Source: JBGTFE01 sp049799955
Lineage (GTDB): Bacteria > Acidobacteriota > Blastocatellia > Pyrinomonadales > Pyrinomonadaceae
Assembly: GCA_049799955.1 (NCBI GenBank)
Contig: JBARIW010000063.1
Span: forward strand, 1 to 64,000
Length of the DNA: 64,000 bases
Direction of reading: 5' to 3'
A model generated the notes under the pieces. That model did not search any database, had not been told where the DNA came from, and was given only the letters and a program-made list of their open reading frames with translations. This document shows, one piece after another, positions 22,851 to 31,719 of this stretch (the stretch's first letter is position 1; every line of letters starts with the position of its first letter). Made by a program: the position numbers and the translations under genes.

Positions 22851-24719
22851 TTACAGGCTAAACTGCGTGGTTTCAAGATAATTTTTCATGAAGGATAAAA
22901 ACCGCTCGCCGTCCGCGCCGTCAACGATGCGGTGGTCGTAAGTCAAAGCAAAATAAGCCATCTGGCGAATCGCGATATAATCGTCGCCGTCGGGCGTGGT
23001 CAAAACTTTCGGGCGTTTTTCGATTGTTCCGACACACAAGATAGCCACCTGCGGCTGATTAATAATCGGCGTTCCGAAAAGCCCGCCGAAAACGCCCGGA
23101 TTTGTAATCGTAAAAGTTCCGCCGGAAACTTCGTCCGGCATCAGCTTTTTCGTTCGCGCGCGGTCGGCTAAATCGTTTGCCGCGATAGCCAGACCGGAAA
23201 GCGAAAGCTGGTCGGCGCGTTTGATGACCGGAACAATCAAGCCCCAATCGAGCGCGACCGCCATTCCGAGATTAACGTCGCCTTTATAGATGATTTGCTC
23301 GCCCGAAACCTGCGCGTTGACGATAGGAAATTGCCGCAAAGCCTGTGTCGCAGCCTGAAATATAAACGGCATAAACGTCAGCTTCGTGCCGTAACGCGCT
23401 TGAAATTCGGCTTTGTTTTTCTCTCGAAACTTCGCCACGTTCGTCATATCAAACTCGTAAACGCTCGTAACATGCGCCGAAGTCTGTTTTGAAAACGTCA
23501 TGTGTTCGGCAATTTTCTTACGCATCACGGACATCGGCTCGACTCTATCGCCAGCTCCGGTCGAAATTTTCGGCGCAGCGTATCCGGCTTTTTGAGCAGG
23601 CTGCGCGGCTTGCGGCGCGAAGGTCGGCGCAGAAGGCGCGTCTTTGCGAAGCAAATCCTGCGGTCTGAGCGCCGCGCCCGATTCGATAAACGACATAATG
23701 TCCTTTTTCGTTACGCGCCCGCTCATTCCGCTGCCGTGAATCCGCGAAATATCGATGCCGTGTTCCTTAGCGATATTGCGAACGAGCGGGCTGGATTTCG
23801 TGCGCCGCAAGTCTTCGACCGACATTTCACCGTTCGATTTTCCGTTGCTTTGCGCGTCGGCGGCAACATCGGGACGGTCGTAGTCGTAACTTCTGCCTTC
23901 GGTTTCCTGAATCGCTTTTTTCTCCGCAACAGGCATTGAAACAGCGGCAGCTTCTTCTGCGTTTTGCGTTTGTCGAGTCGCAACATCAGCGCCTGTCGCC
24001 TGCGCGGTTGCCGCTTGACTTGAGACCTGGGACCTGGGACTTGCGGCTGCCGACGCTCCTTCCGCGCCGACGAGCGCGACGACCGAGCCGACTTCGACCG
24101 TTTCGCCTTCGTTGGTTTTGATTTCCAAAAGAGTTCCGGCTACCGGCGAAGGAACTTCCGCGTCAACTTTATCCGTCGAGATTTCCAGAAGCGGCTCGTC
24201 CTTTTCGACTGTTTCGCCGACCGCTTTGAGCCATTTCGAAACCGTGCCTTCCGTAATCGATTCGCCCATCTGCGGCATGACGACTTCCGTAGCTTGTCCG
24301 CTGCCCGTCGTTTGTTGTTCGTCGTTTGTTGTTTGCTCAACATTTGTTGCCGCCGTCGCGGTCGCCGCCTGTGCGGTTTCGGGGACGCTTTCGATTGCCG
24401 GTTCATCTACAACCGGCGCTGTTTCTACAGGCGCGGGCTGACTTTGGACTTCGGACTTCGGACTTGGTGCTGACGTTTCGCCTTCTTCGCCAATCACGGC
24501 GACGACCGTTCCGACTTCGACGGTTTCGCCTTCATTCGTGCGAACTTCCAATAAAACTCCCGCGCTGGGCGAGGGAACTTCGGCATCGACTTTATCGGTT
24601 GAGATTTCTAAAATCGGCTCGTCTTTTTCGACCTTTTCGCCGACCTGTTTTAACCATTTCGATACAGTGCCTTCGGTAATGGATTCGCCCATTTGCGGCA
24701 TCACGACTTCTACGCTCAT
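22851..24719 (-). CDS. dihydrolipoamide acyltransferase (E2), two lipoyl domains, SucB-like
   Basis: 622 residues. Two nearly identical lipoyl domains with lipoyl-lysine Lys43 and Lys184 (both in EISTDKVDAEVPSP), an E3/E1-binding domain at 308-345 (SSPLVRNIAKEHGIDI), and a CAT-type catalytic domain ending with YDHRIVDGADGERFL (catalytic His). It is the E2 of a 2-oxo acid dehydrogenase complex, best fit 2-oxoglutarate or branched-chain type. The linkers after each lipoyl domain (SPKSEVQSQ and SPRSQVSSQ) and between them (VEQTTNDEQQTTGSG) are encoded by 7-bp tandem repeats. A lipoamide dehydrogenase lies far off at 42322-43731. Confidence 0.93.
   Translation of the reverse strand: MSVEVVMPQMGESITEGTVSKWLKQVGEKVEKDEPILEISTDKVDAEVPSPSAGVLLEVRTNEGETVEVGTVVAVIGEEGETSAPSPKSEVQSQPAPVETAPVVDEPAIESVPETAQAATATAATNVEQTTNDEQQTTGSGQATEVVMPQMGESITEGTVSKWLKAVGETVEKDEPLLEISTDKVDAEVPSPVAGTLLEIKTNEGETVEVGSVVALVGAEGASAAASPRSQVSSQAATAQATGADVATRQTQNAEEAAAVSMPVAEKKAIQETEGRSYDYDRPDVAADAQSNGKSNGEMSVEDLRRTKSSPLVRNIAKEHGIDISRIHGSGMSGRVTKKDIMSFIESGAALRPQDLLRKDAPSAPTFAPQAAQPAQKAGYAAPKISTGAGDRVEPMSVMRKKIAEHMTFSKQTSAHVTSVYEFDMTNVAKFREKNKAEFQARYGTKLTFMPFIFQAATQALRQFPIVNAQVSGEQIIYKGDVNLGMAVALDWGLIVPVIKRADQLSLSGLAIAANDLADRARTKKLMPDEVSGGTFTITNPGVFGGLFGTPIINQPQVAILCVGTIEKRPKVLTTPDGDDYIAIRQMAYFALTYDHRIVDGADGERFLSFMKNYLETTQFSL
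24017..24044. repeat. heptamer repeat inside E2 linker (GACTTGA, GACCTGG x2)
   Basis: Four 7-mers in a row inside the coding region, encoding the linker peptide SPRSQVSSQ on the minus strand. The first two units are identical to the first two units of the right array at 17169 near nadE. Confidence 0.8.
24307..24341. repeat. heptamer repeat inside E2 linker (GTCGTTT / GTTGTTC)
   Basis: Five 7-mers in phase inside the coding region, encoding VEQTTNDEQQTT-type linker on the minus strand. It lies between the two lipoyl domains. Confidence 0.65.
24440..24467. repeat. heptamer repeat inside E2 linker (GACTTCG)
   Basis: Four 7-mers (GACTTTG, GACTTCG twice, GACTTGG) encode the linker SPKSEVQSQ after the first lipoyl domain, at the place equivalent to 24017 after the second. 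Confidence 0.8.
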
Positions 24720-24803
24720 AAATTCTCCAATAAACTTTTATTAAAACTTTTGTTATAAAAATCTTCTGTAAATATAATCTCTTTTTCTTTTTCGAGACGC
24801 AAA

Positions 24804-25271
24804 TTAAGAGATTTGTTCCCGCCGGCTTCTTTTTTCGATTTCAGCGGAAATGCGCCCGACGACTTTCGCGCAGTCGTGAATTACTTCGCTCAAAATTACT
24901 TTATCACCGCCGGTTTTCGTTACTTCGCAATTAAGTTCTGCGCCGCCTGCGGCACGTTTTACCGTTTTTACATCAATCGAATCGATTTCATCCCAACTTG
25001 CGGCAAACTTTTTATACGAAAAGCCGTTTTCATAAACTTTCAGCACCTTTCGCCTCTGCGCGAGCCAGCCGAACATCGTCAAAACGTAGACGACCAGAAA
25101 CGCCGTCGAGAGCAGAAAATAACCGACATTCTGCCGGATGTAAAAACCGGCGAGCATCAGCAGAAAAAAGACGAACGAAAGCGAAGCGACGACGACCGCG
25201 CGCATCATATAAGCGGGCGCGATGCCGTGTGTGCTTTCGAGCTTTCCCAGATTCAAAGTTTTTTCGAGCAT
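24804..25271 (-). CDS. two-TM protein with PH-like cytoplasmic domain
   Basis: 155 residues. Two TM helices (ASLSFVFFLLMLAGFYI and GYFLLSTAFLVVYVLTMFGWL) follow a short N-terminus, then a domain with RRKVLKVYENGFSYKKFAASWDEIDSI, typical of bacterial PH-like or DUF6585-like membrane proteins. No function can be assigned. It is separated by about 85 bases from the E2 gene. Confidence 0.6.
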   Translation of the reverse strand: MLEKTLNLGKLESTHGIAPAYMMRAVVVASLSFVFFLLMLAGFYIRQNVGYFLLSTAFLVVYVLTMFGWLAQRRKVLKVYENGFSYKKFAASWDEIDSIDVKTVKRAAGGAELNCEVTKTGGDKVILSEVIHDCAKVVGRISAEIEKRSRREQIS

Positions 25272-25346
25272 GATTTCAGGCAGTATTTTAGCAGATTGCC
25301 GGATGGTTTATCAGACAAGGATTTGATTTTGAGTTGGAGGGAATCT

Positions 25347-25622
25347 TTAACTTTCAGCCGTCGTCGGGTCGATAATGGTTTTGACTTCCGAGATTTTATT
25401 CGCCGGAAAACCGCCGCGCGTCGCGTGTTCGCGCACCATTTCCTCGTTCGGCGCGATATAAACGCAGTAAAGCTTATCGCCCGTTACGTAGCTGTGCAGC
25501 CATTGAATCTGCGGACCTAATTCCTGCAAAACATTACACGAAGTTTGCGACGCGCCCTGCAAATCTTCCCCGGATAAATTTCCGACGCCGGGCATTTCAC
25601 GTTCGATTACATATTTCGGCAT
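25347..25622 (-). CDS. DUF4242 family small protein
   Basis: 91 residues. Pattern KYVIEREMPGVGNLSGEDLQ ... VTGDKLYCVYIAPNEEMVREHATRGGFP matches DUF4242, a ferredoxin-like fold; one member binds nickel (SCO4226 type). No signal peptide. It stands alone between the PH-like protein and the M61 peptidase. Confidence 0.85.
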   Translation of the reverse strand: MPKYVIEREMPGVGNLSGEDLQGASQTSCNVLQELGPQIQWLHSYVTGDKLYCVYIAPNEEMVREHATRGGFPANKISEVKTIIDPTTAES

Positions 25623-25678
25623 TTGTTCATTTCCTCTCTGATTATAAATTTTTCAATTAACTAAAATTTTACCTTAAA

Positions 25679-27523
25679 TTAGTGCCATTTTATTATTTCG
25701 GAAATTAAATCCGCCTTTGTCATATCGCGGACGAGATGCGGATAGCGCTCGCCGCCTTTGTAGTTCAGTTTATATGTCCGGGTGAACAGACCGTTTTCGA
25801 CGGTTAATTCGAGCGGCGCGTTCGTTTTTGTCGCGGCAATCGCCCGGTGCATCGCATCGAGCGAAAATTCCTCGTCACCGATTTTCGTGATTTTCATTCC
25901 GGGCGCGAGTCCGGCTTTGGCGGCTGGCAAATCGGAATTTATGTCCGAGATTACGCCTTCTTCACCGGCGTGAATGCCGATGGAATAAAACGCGTCGATA
26001 TAGCTGTAAGTCTTTTCTTCGCCCTGAGTATTGACGTTCGGCGTTTCATTATAGACGAGCTTCCAGCCGCCGCCGTTGATGCCGCCGAGCGGCGCGTTTT
26101 TCTGCACGCTGTAAACTCTTTCGGCGAAAAACGCGCGCCAGTCATACGGCAAAACCTCGTTGAGCGTTCCGATGATTTCATCCAAATCGTAAGGCACGAC
26201 CTTCGGCGCTGAATTTTGCCCGCCGTAAAATTTCTTTAAAAAGGCGTCGAGCGAAAGCTTTCCGCCGCTTTTTTGACGAATCAAAACGTCGGCTTCCATC
26301 CAAATCAAAGCGCCTTCGTCATAATAATCGACGCCGCGCCGCGCATTGCGCCACGCGCGGGCGCTCGGATATGTAAACTGCACGGCGCGCGCCGTATCGA
26401 CGAGCGGTCGCCAGCGTCGTCCGGTTTGATTGTCGAGATTTGCGGCATCGGCGGCAAGAACTTCGCGAAATTCTTCCGCCGTCCAGAGCCTGCTTCGCGC
26501 CGGAAGAACGTGTCCGAGATACTGCGTCAAGCCTTCGTAAACCCACAAGAGCTCGGCTTTCTGCGGAGTTTCGTAATCGCCGGTCGAGAGTCCGAGCGGA
26601 CGGCGATATTTTCCGTTCCAGGAATGAGCGAATTCGTGTCCGAGAAGGTCGCCGAGGTCGAGAAGAAGATACGCGTCGCTCAGAGCTTTTTCCGCCACGC
26701 CGTCCTCGCTCGATTCGTGATGCTCCAAGCCTTCGTCGCCGCCCGTATCGCTGAGCGTAAGCAGAAACTTGTAGCTGTTGTAATGTCTCGCGCCGAACAT
26801 CAGGTTCGCTTCTTTCACCAGATTTTTCCAGCCTTCGAGCGTTTCCGCTTTGTATTCGAGCGCCTCGATGCTGTCGGCGGCAATGTCGATTTCGTGCGCC
26901 GCGCCGCCGTCGTTTGAAAGCGGAATCTTTTTGAAATATTTGCCGATTATCGCGGGCGAATCGACAAACGTTGTCAGGCTGACATTTTTAAAATCGACCG
27001 TGTTTTTCGACTCTTTCGCAACCGGCAAAGCCGCCGCGTATTTCCACCCGTCAGGCATCGTCATCGAAGCCGAAACCTGCACGTCGTCGCCTTTCGCGCC
27101 TGCCGCGTAAAGAAGAAGCCGGTTCCATTTTATCCGCGCCAGATACGCGCTCATCGTCGTTCCGGGTTCGGAAACATCGTCAAAAGCAATATCGATTTCC
27201 TTCACGCCTTCGGGAATCGACACGTGAAAAGCAAACATCTCGACATCGTCGCGCCGCCACTCGATAGCTTTCCCGTTCGCCGTTACGAACAGGTTAGCCA
27301 TATTATTGAGCGTTCCGGTCGGCGCGTGCTCGCCCGGAATCCATTTCGGATAAAATAGCGTAAACTCGCCCGCTTTTACCGAAATCGTTTCCTTGACGTG
27401 CAGAATATTCCGCGCCGCTTCGCTCGCGTCAACGCTCAATTTGATTGAGTTTTGCGCGAAGACGAAAAGCGGAAAAACGATTAGAAGTAAAAAAAGATTC
27501 AGCGATAAAAGATGCTTTTTCAT
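25679..27523 (-). CDS. M61 family zinc aminopeptidase with PDZ domain, exported
   Basis: 614 residues. Signal peptide MKKHLLSLNLFLLLIVFPLFVFAQ. Zinc motif HEFAH at 296-300 and third ligand Glu330 in VYEGLTQY, as in M61 (glycyl aminopeptidase-like). A GLEHHES block precedes the zinc motif and a PDZ domain (VISDINSDLPAAKAGLAPGMKITKIGDEEF) lies near the C-terminus. It probably trims peptides in the periplasm. Confidence 0.93.
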   Translation of the reverse strand: MKKHLLSLNLFLLLIVFPLFVFAQNSIKLSVDASEAARNILHVKETISVKAGEFTLFYPKWIPGEHAPTGTLNNMANLFVTANGKAIEWRRDDVEMFAFHVSIPEGVKEIDIAFDDVSEPGTTMSAYLARIKWNRLLLYAAGAKGDDVQVSASMTMPDGWKYAAALPVAKESKNTVDFKNVSLTTFVDSPAIIGKYFKKIPLSNDGGAAHEIDIAADSIEALEYKAETLEGWKNLVKEANLMFGARHYNSYKFLLTLSDTGGDEGLEHHESSEDGVAEKALSDAYLLLDLGDLLGHEFAHSWNGKYRRPLGLSTGDYETPQKAELLWVYEGLTQYLGHVLPARSRLWTAEEFREVLAADAANLDNQTGRRWRPLVDTARAVQFTYPSARAWRNARRGVDYYDEGALIWMEADVLIRQKSGGKLSLDAFLKKFYGGQNSAPKVVPYDLDEIIGTLNEVLPYDWRAFFAERVYSVQKNAPLGGINGGGWKLVYNETPNVNTQGEEKTYSYIDAFYSIGIHAGEEGVISDINSDLPAAKAGLAPGMKITKIGDEEFSLDAMHRAIAATKTNAPLELTVENGLFTRTYKLNYKGGERYPHLVRDMTKADLISEIIKWH

Positions 27524-27565
27524 AATAAATTTTCTCAGCGGACGCTTAAATTCCGCAAATCTTCT

Positions 27566-28261
27566 TTAGCTTATCAATCTGGCAATCAGGAAAGCCGCGC
27601 CCGCCGCGACGCTGCCGATAAGACAGGTTTGAATCGCGCTTCTGACGGGTTTTGTGCCGGTAAATGTTCCTTTTATATAACCGAATACGAGCAAAGCGAT
27701 AACCGTTACGACAATCGACCAGAGCAAAGCTGTTTTTGTTTGAACAAAGATAAAATAAGGCGAAAGCGGAATCAGCCCGCCGACGATGTATGAACCGCCG
27801 ATGGTCAGAGCGCTCTGCCACGCGCGGCGCGGGTCGGGCTTTTCCAAGCCAAGCTCGAAGCGCATCATAAATTCGACGAAATCTTTCGGGCGCGAGGCGA
27901 GCGAATCGACAATCGGCTGGCTTTCCTGTTTCGTCAAGCCGTAATTTTCCAGAATCTCCGACACCTCGTCCTTTTCGTGTTCGAGCAATTTATCGACTTC
28001 GAACAACTCGCGTTTATATTCGCTGTCATAATGTTCGACATCGGATTTGCCCGCCAGATATCCGCCCAAGCCCATCGCAATCGAACCGGCGGCGATTTCC
28101 GCCAAACCCGCCGTGATGATGATTGCGGTCGAATCAACCGCGCCGGAAAGCCCTGCGGCGAGCGCAAACGGAACGGTCAAACCGTCGCTCATTCCGATAA
28201 CGGCGTCGCGGACGATTTCGCCCGAAGTAAAATGTTTTTCGACGTGATGCGTGTGCGGCAT
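27566..28261 (-). CDS. VIT1/CCC1 family metal transporter
   Basis: 231 residues. The N-terminal TM pair around DAVIGMSDGLTVPFALAAGLSG and AEIAAGSIAMGLGGYLAGKS is the VIT1/CCC1 signature; a hydrophilic metal-binding helical insertion (ELFEVDKLLEHEKDEVSEIL) sits between helices 2 and 3. It is expected to move Fe(II) or Mn(II) across a membrane. It begins with MPHTHHVEKHF, a His-rich start. It ends 42 bases from the M61 peptidase start. Confidence 0.9.
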   Translation of the reverse strand: MPHTHHVEKHFTSGEIVRDAVIGMSDGLTVPFALAAGLSGAVDSTAIIITAGLAEIAAGSIAMGLGGYLAGKSDVEHYDSEYKRELFEVDKLLEHEKDEVSEILENYGLTKQESQPIVDSLASRPKDFVEFMMRFELGLEKPDPRRAWQSALTIGGSYIVGGLIPLSPYFIFVQTKTALLWSIVVTVIALLVFGYIKGTFTGTKPVRSAIQTCLIGSVAAGAAFLIARLIS

Positions 28262-28335
28262 AATTTAATAATTCGCTAATCGCGGAAATTCAGCCGCCGA
28301 TTTTTTTGTCTGCTTTACAAATAAATTATTTTAAA

Positions 28336-29421
28336 TTATTTGCTTTTCGGCAGGCGAAAATCTTTTCCCTTAATCTGCTCGCCTTCTTCGATTGAAATAA
28401 TCGACGCTTTTTCCCGTTCGCCGACGCCCGGATAAAACAGGCGCGGAATTTTTTGCAGTCGCTCGTTTCCGCGCGTCCGTTCAAAATTCGTCAGATTGAT
28501 GACGATAAAATAACGTCCGGCGGGCAGGGAATCAAACGTATATTCGCCCGTTTCGTCCGTCGAGCCCAAATTCCAGACGCTTTCAAATTCTCTTTCTTCA
28601 AACATTTCCTCGACGGTCGCATCGGCTGAAACGAGCGACAGGCGAGCGTCGCGAACCGGCGAGCCGTCCGCTTCCGTAACGCGTCCCGAAATCGAGCCTT
28701 TGCGCCAGGCGGTTAAATATCCGATGCCGCAGCCCTCGGTCTTCGTTTTGACCGATACTTTTTCGCTCTTGAAATACGAAGGATAATCAGCCCAGACTTC
28801 ATACTCGCCCGCTGGAAGTCCGACGAATTTGTAAAAGCCTTTTTCGTCGGAAAAGGCTTCAAAAGTCTGCTCGCCGCCTCTTGCAAAAACTTTTACGCTC
28901 GTCATCGGCAAGCCGAAAAAAGAACGCTCGCCGGTGTAAGGCGTTTGTTTAATGTCGGCGGTCTTCTGCCCGATTCTTCCGACGATTTGCGCCTGCGGCT
29001 CGCCGCGTTGCAACGAGCGAATATAATCGAGGTCTTCGGTCGCTTCGGCAAGCGGCTTTGTTCTGCTTTGCCCGACGCGAACGTCCAAATTCCCGTTCTC
29101 GCGCCGCCGCGCGTAAACCAGATATTTTTCGCCCTGCCTGAACTGGTAGCCGCAATCGTTCAGCTCCAGCACGATTTCCTTTTCTTTCGTTCCTTTAAAG
29201 CTTTCTTCAATCGTCAGGCGAACCATCATCGGCGGCGGAACTCCGCCGAATCTTTGCCCCTTTATCTGGACATCGGAAGCCTCGGCGATAAAAACCGCGT
29301 CGGCGTCCCAGTATTCGGCACACGGCGCGTATTGAAACACGCTCACACAAGACGCCGCAATTTCGCTCGTAACCAGCAGCATAATCGTAAGCGTAAAAAC
29401 AAGCGACGATAATTTTTTCAT
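28336..29421 (-). CDS. exported protein with TIMP-like N-domain and CarboxypepD_reg domains
   Basis: 361 residues. Signal peptide MKKLSSLVFTLTIMLLVTSEIAASC; the Cys after SAAS and further Cys (CVSVFQYAPCAEYW) start a domain like tissue inhibitor of metalloproteinase/netrin (DADAVFIAEASDV, LNDCGYQFRQGEKYLVYARR). Two beta-sandwich regulatory domains follow (SDEKGFYKFVGLPAGEYEVWADYP and SDETGEYTFDSLPAGRYFIVI-like). Exported, role unknown. Confidence 0.75.
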   Translation of the reverse strand: MKKLSSLVFTLTIMLLVTSEIAASCVSVFQYAPCAEYWDADAVFIAEASDVQIKGQRFGGVPPPMMVRLTIEESFKGTKEKEIVLELNDCGYQFRQGEKYLVYARRRENGNLDVRVGQSRTKPLAEATEDLDYIRSLQRGEPQAQIVGRIGQKTADIKQTPYTGERSFFGLPMTSVKVFARGGEQTFEAFSDEKGFYKFVGLPAGEYEVWADYPSYFKSEKVSVKTKTEGCGIGYLTAWRKGSISGRVTEADGSPVRDARLSLVSADATVEEMFEEREFESVWNLGSTDETGEYTFDSLPAGRYFIVINLTNFERTRGNERLQKIPRLFYPGVGEREKASIISIEEGEQIKGKDFRLPKSK

Positions 29422-29591
29422 AATAAAATTTGTCTTCGGCTTCTAATAATTATATTACAATCTCGCTCGAAAAAAAGTTGTAGACAAAAAATATAAAATT
29501 GTTTATATTGTTCGCGTGTAAAATCAGCGGTGATTTTCAATTTATTAGATTAATTCTATACAAAGCCCAAAAGTAAAGGAGAAAAACGAAT

Positions 29592-30083
29592 ATGAAAAAC
29601 ATCATCAAAACCCAGCTTACTAAAACGGAGCGCGAAACGATTAAAGATTTAGTGTCGCAACTGGAAACCGCCGTCGCGAGCAAGCTCTCGGCTTTGACCG
29701 AGGAAGAGCGTTCCCGATACGGTTCGGTCAACGAGCAAAACAAGCTTCTCGTCAACAAAACGCGGGATTTCCGGCAAAATCAGCCTGCTATGAGTTCGCC
29801 CGATGTTGATTGGAACGAATTCGAGTCGGATTACGAGTCGCGCGTGTTTCTCGAATCAGTGGCGAATCGTCTTTCAAATATCGCATACCAAATGCAAAGC
29901 ACGAAAATTCTGCACGACTACGACAATTATCAGGACGCGTTGAACGATTACGCCCACGCCCAATACAAAAAAGGCGTCGGCGAAGCAGGCTACACCGAAA
30001 AAGTCGCCGAATTAAAACAATTTTTCGCCCGAACAGGTAAAAACAAACCGTCCGACGAAGAAAACGCCGAAAACAAAGGCTAA
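29592..30083 (+). CDS. conserved hypothetical, helical
   Basis: 163 residues, no signal peptide or TM segment, family not recognised. Almost entirely charged helix (TKTERETIKDLVSQLETAVASKL, then NRLSNIAYQMQSTKILHDYDNYQDAL). An AAAGGAG site 9 bases before the ATG supports the start. Its stop (TAA at 30081) begins the 7-bp-unit array that follows. Confidence 0.6.
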   Translation: MKNIIKTQLTKTERETIKDLVSQLETAVASKLSALTEEERSRYGSVNEQNKLLVNKTRDFRQNQPAMSSPDVDWNEFESDYESRVFLESVANRLSNIAYQMQSTKILHDYDNYQDALNDYAHAQYKKGVGEAGYTEKVAELKQFFARTGKNKPSDEENAENKG

Positions 30084-30258
30084 AAGCCACAACTTTTAGG
30101 GACTGATACGATATTTTCAGGGATAGAACGTAAAATTTCAGGTTCAGAGCCTAAAATTTTAGAGTGTCAAGCGTAAAATTTTAGGTCATTAGGGGTAAAA
30201 TTCTAGCCACTAAACCTGAAATTTGGAGCTTTCAGTCTAAAAATCTAGATTTTATAGC
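30080..30258. repeat. degenerate array with 7-bp units in a 21-22-bp superperiod
   Basis: TAAAATT-type cores recur at 30131, 30152, 30174, 30196, 30217 and 30238 (steps 21, 22, 22, 21, 21), with weaker copies at about 30089 and 30110. Most lines read in 7-mers, e.g. TAAAATT, TTAGGTC. The core is near-palindromic (CTAAAATTTTAG). The array begins at the stop codon of the upstream gene and ends 8 bases before the 30266 gene. The 21.3-base mean step equals two DNA turns. Confidence 0.75.
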
Positions 30259-30265
30259 CTGATAC

Positions 30266-31087
30266 TTAAAAAGGAATATCATCATCACTAGGAGAGATTA
30301 TATCGTTTATATCAAATTTTTCTTCACTTTCTTCATTTTTATGATTTGAATCAGTTATTGTCTTTCTTTGAGTAAATTTTGGCAATTTGCTTAGCTTTGT
30401 AGCCTCTAAGATTTGATTTACTTTATATCCAGATTTTGTTTGTCTAATTGCGGCTTCAAGTTCAGAACTTAAATATCCTAAATTTTCCCGAAACTCCTGC
30501 CTTAATGACCCAATATCTGCTCTCAAAAGTTGGATAAGCTGGTCTTTATCAGGATTATCAATATCTTTCAAAGAAGCGGATTTTGTTAACTCTAATAATT
30601 TCACTATAGAATTAATTCCTTGTCCTGAGTCAAACTCATTTTTGGTACTTATGATTGCATTTGCAATTTTTTGTTGATCTTCTATTACTTCATTATATAA
30701 ACGCTGATTTCTATATTCCGTATATCGTAAACCTGAAATATCGAAAATAGGTTTAGTTACAACTTCCTGAACTAAAACGACTGGCTTGTCAAAGGCTTGT
30801 CTAATTCCCAATTCAAACATGACGTTAGGATTTCGACTACTTAAATCACACAACACCATTGGAACATCAAGCAATTTCTTTAAAATATCAAGTTGAATCA
30901 AATTTGTTTGAAAAACTTCGTCAGATCTTATAGGAGAATAACCTGCAAGCTCACAGGCAGGCTGAAAGAGTTCTACGTAAATCCTCCCAAAATGTCCCTG
31001 AGCATAACCATCTGGATCGGAAATCGGCATCAAAACAAAACACGTTTGTAATTCAGATTCGTTTTCATCTTTTTTGTTCGCCTTCAT
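30266..31087 (-). CDS. TIR/nucleoside deoxyribosyltransferase-like protein, AT-rich
   Basis: 273 residues. The N-terminal 110 residues carry CFVLMPISDPD, HFGRIYVELFQPACELAGY, PIRSDEVFQTN, MVLCDLSSRNPNVMFELGIRQAFDKPVVLVQE: a Rossmann-like fold of the nucleoside 2-deoxyribosyltransferase/TIR-like group. The conserved Glu92 in NPNVMFELG and Asp81 are the likely active-site residues; enzymes of this group act on nucleotide glycosidic bonds. The rest is helical with a coiled-coil character and an acidic end. The gene is visibly more AT-rich than its neighbours, as in horizontally acquired defence genes. Function in defence is inference. Confidence 0.65.
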   Translation of the reverse strand: MKANKKDENESELQTCFVLMPISDPDGYAQGHFGRIYVELFQPACELAGYSPIRSDEVFQTNLIQLDILKKLLDVPMVLCDLSSRNPNVMFELGIRQAFDKPVVLVQEVVTKPIFDISGLRYTEYRNQRLYNEVIEDQQKIANAIISTKNEFDSGQGINSIVKLLELTKSASLKDIDNPDKDQLIQLLRADIGSLRQEFRENLGYLSSELEAAIRQTKSGYKVNQILEATKLSKLPKFTQRKTITDSNHKNEESEEKFDINDIISPSDDDIPF

Positions 31088-31120
31088 ACTTCCTGTTATA
31101 GATTATATTTGCTTGGAAAT

Positions 31121-31216
31121 CTACTTAAAATTAATTTCCTTCACAATTCGCCCGACCGGGTAGAGACCGATGCGTTTGTCGAGATACGGCGAGCGTTCGC
31201 AGAAGAATGTCAGCGC
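31121..31216 (-). pseudogene. 3'-end remnant of an M14 peptidase paralogue
   Basis: On the minus strand this reads ERSPYLDKRIGLYPVGRIVKEINFK-stop, matching ERSPYFDKRIGLYPVGRIVTKLDDKILR-stop at the end of the intact M14 peptidase (32020-33828). The DNA matches 32042-32128 over about 80 bases with few differences. Only the last 30 codons remain. The toxin-antitoxin pair lies between remnant and intact gene. Confidence 0.8.
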
Positions 31217-31221
31217 GGATT

Positions 31222-31719
31222 TTATTCTAATTCGCCTGCCCGTCTCAAAATTACTTGAGCTATTTCGTCTGAAATCCACAGACCCGCGTTTTGTAATTTT
31301 TTCAATTCAGCAGCAACGCTTTCGATTAAACCGCGCTTTTTCGCCAAAATTAAAATTCCGCCCGTTCCGAGAGTTTTGATTTGCAGCGTTTCGGCGCATT
31401 TTCGAGCCGCGCGGTCGTCAATCAAAGCCGTGTGTGTCGTTTTGTTTGAAAAGGCGAAACTCAAAACTTCCGTTTCGCCGTCGCCGAGATTCCAGACTAA
31501 AACCTCTTCCGCTACCTTTTGCAGCGGATAAATATTAATCCACGTTTCTTTATTTTCATAAAATTTATCTGCTGCAATATCGCCGCCGGCAGCGATTTCT
31601 TCCATTACGGCTTCGGGCATCCGAATTTCCGCAAAAAGCTGAGGCAGGAGCTCTGTCAAACCGCTTTTGGCGAGCAGTATAAAAGGCGAGGCGTTGATAA
31701 CGACTTTTTCAATCCGCAT
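31222..31719 (-). CDS. PIN-domain toxin (DUF3368 family)
   Basis: 165 residues. PIN-like RNase fold with acidic residues in VINASPFILLAKSG (atypical Asn for first Asp), LGDGETEVLSFAF and ALIDDRAARKCAETL, typical of DUF3368. Usually paired with a UPF0175 antitoxin, and that gene overlaps its start by 11 bases. The order antitoxin then toxin is standard. It probably cleaves RNA. Confidence 0.88.
   Translation of the reverse strand: MRIEKVVINASPFILLAKSGLTELLPQLFAEIRMPEAVMEEIAAGGDIAADKFYENKETWINIYPLQKVAEEVLVWNLGDGETEVLSFAFSNKTTHTALIDDRAARKCAETLQIKTLGTGGILILAKKRGLIESVAAELKKLQNAGLWISDEIAQVILRRAGELE

Noticed and set aside
30080..30258. CRISPR-like array
   Set aside because: Units are 21-22 bases with no unique spacers and degenerate repeats; no cas genes are present.
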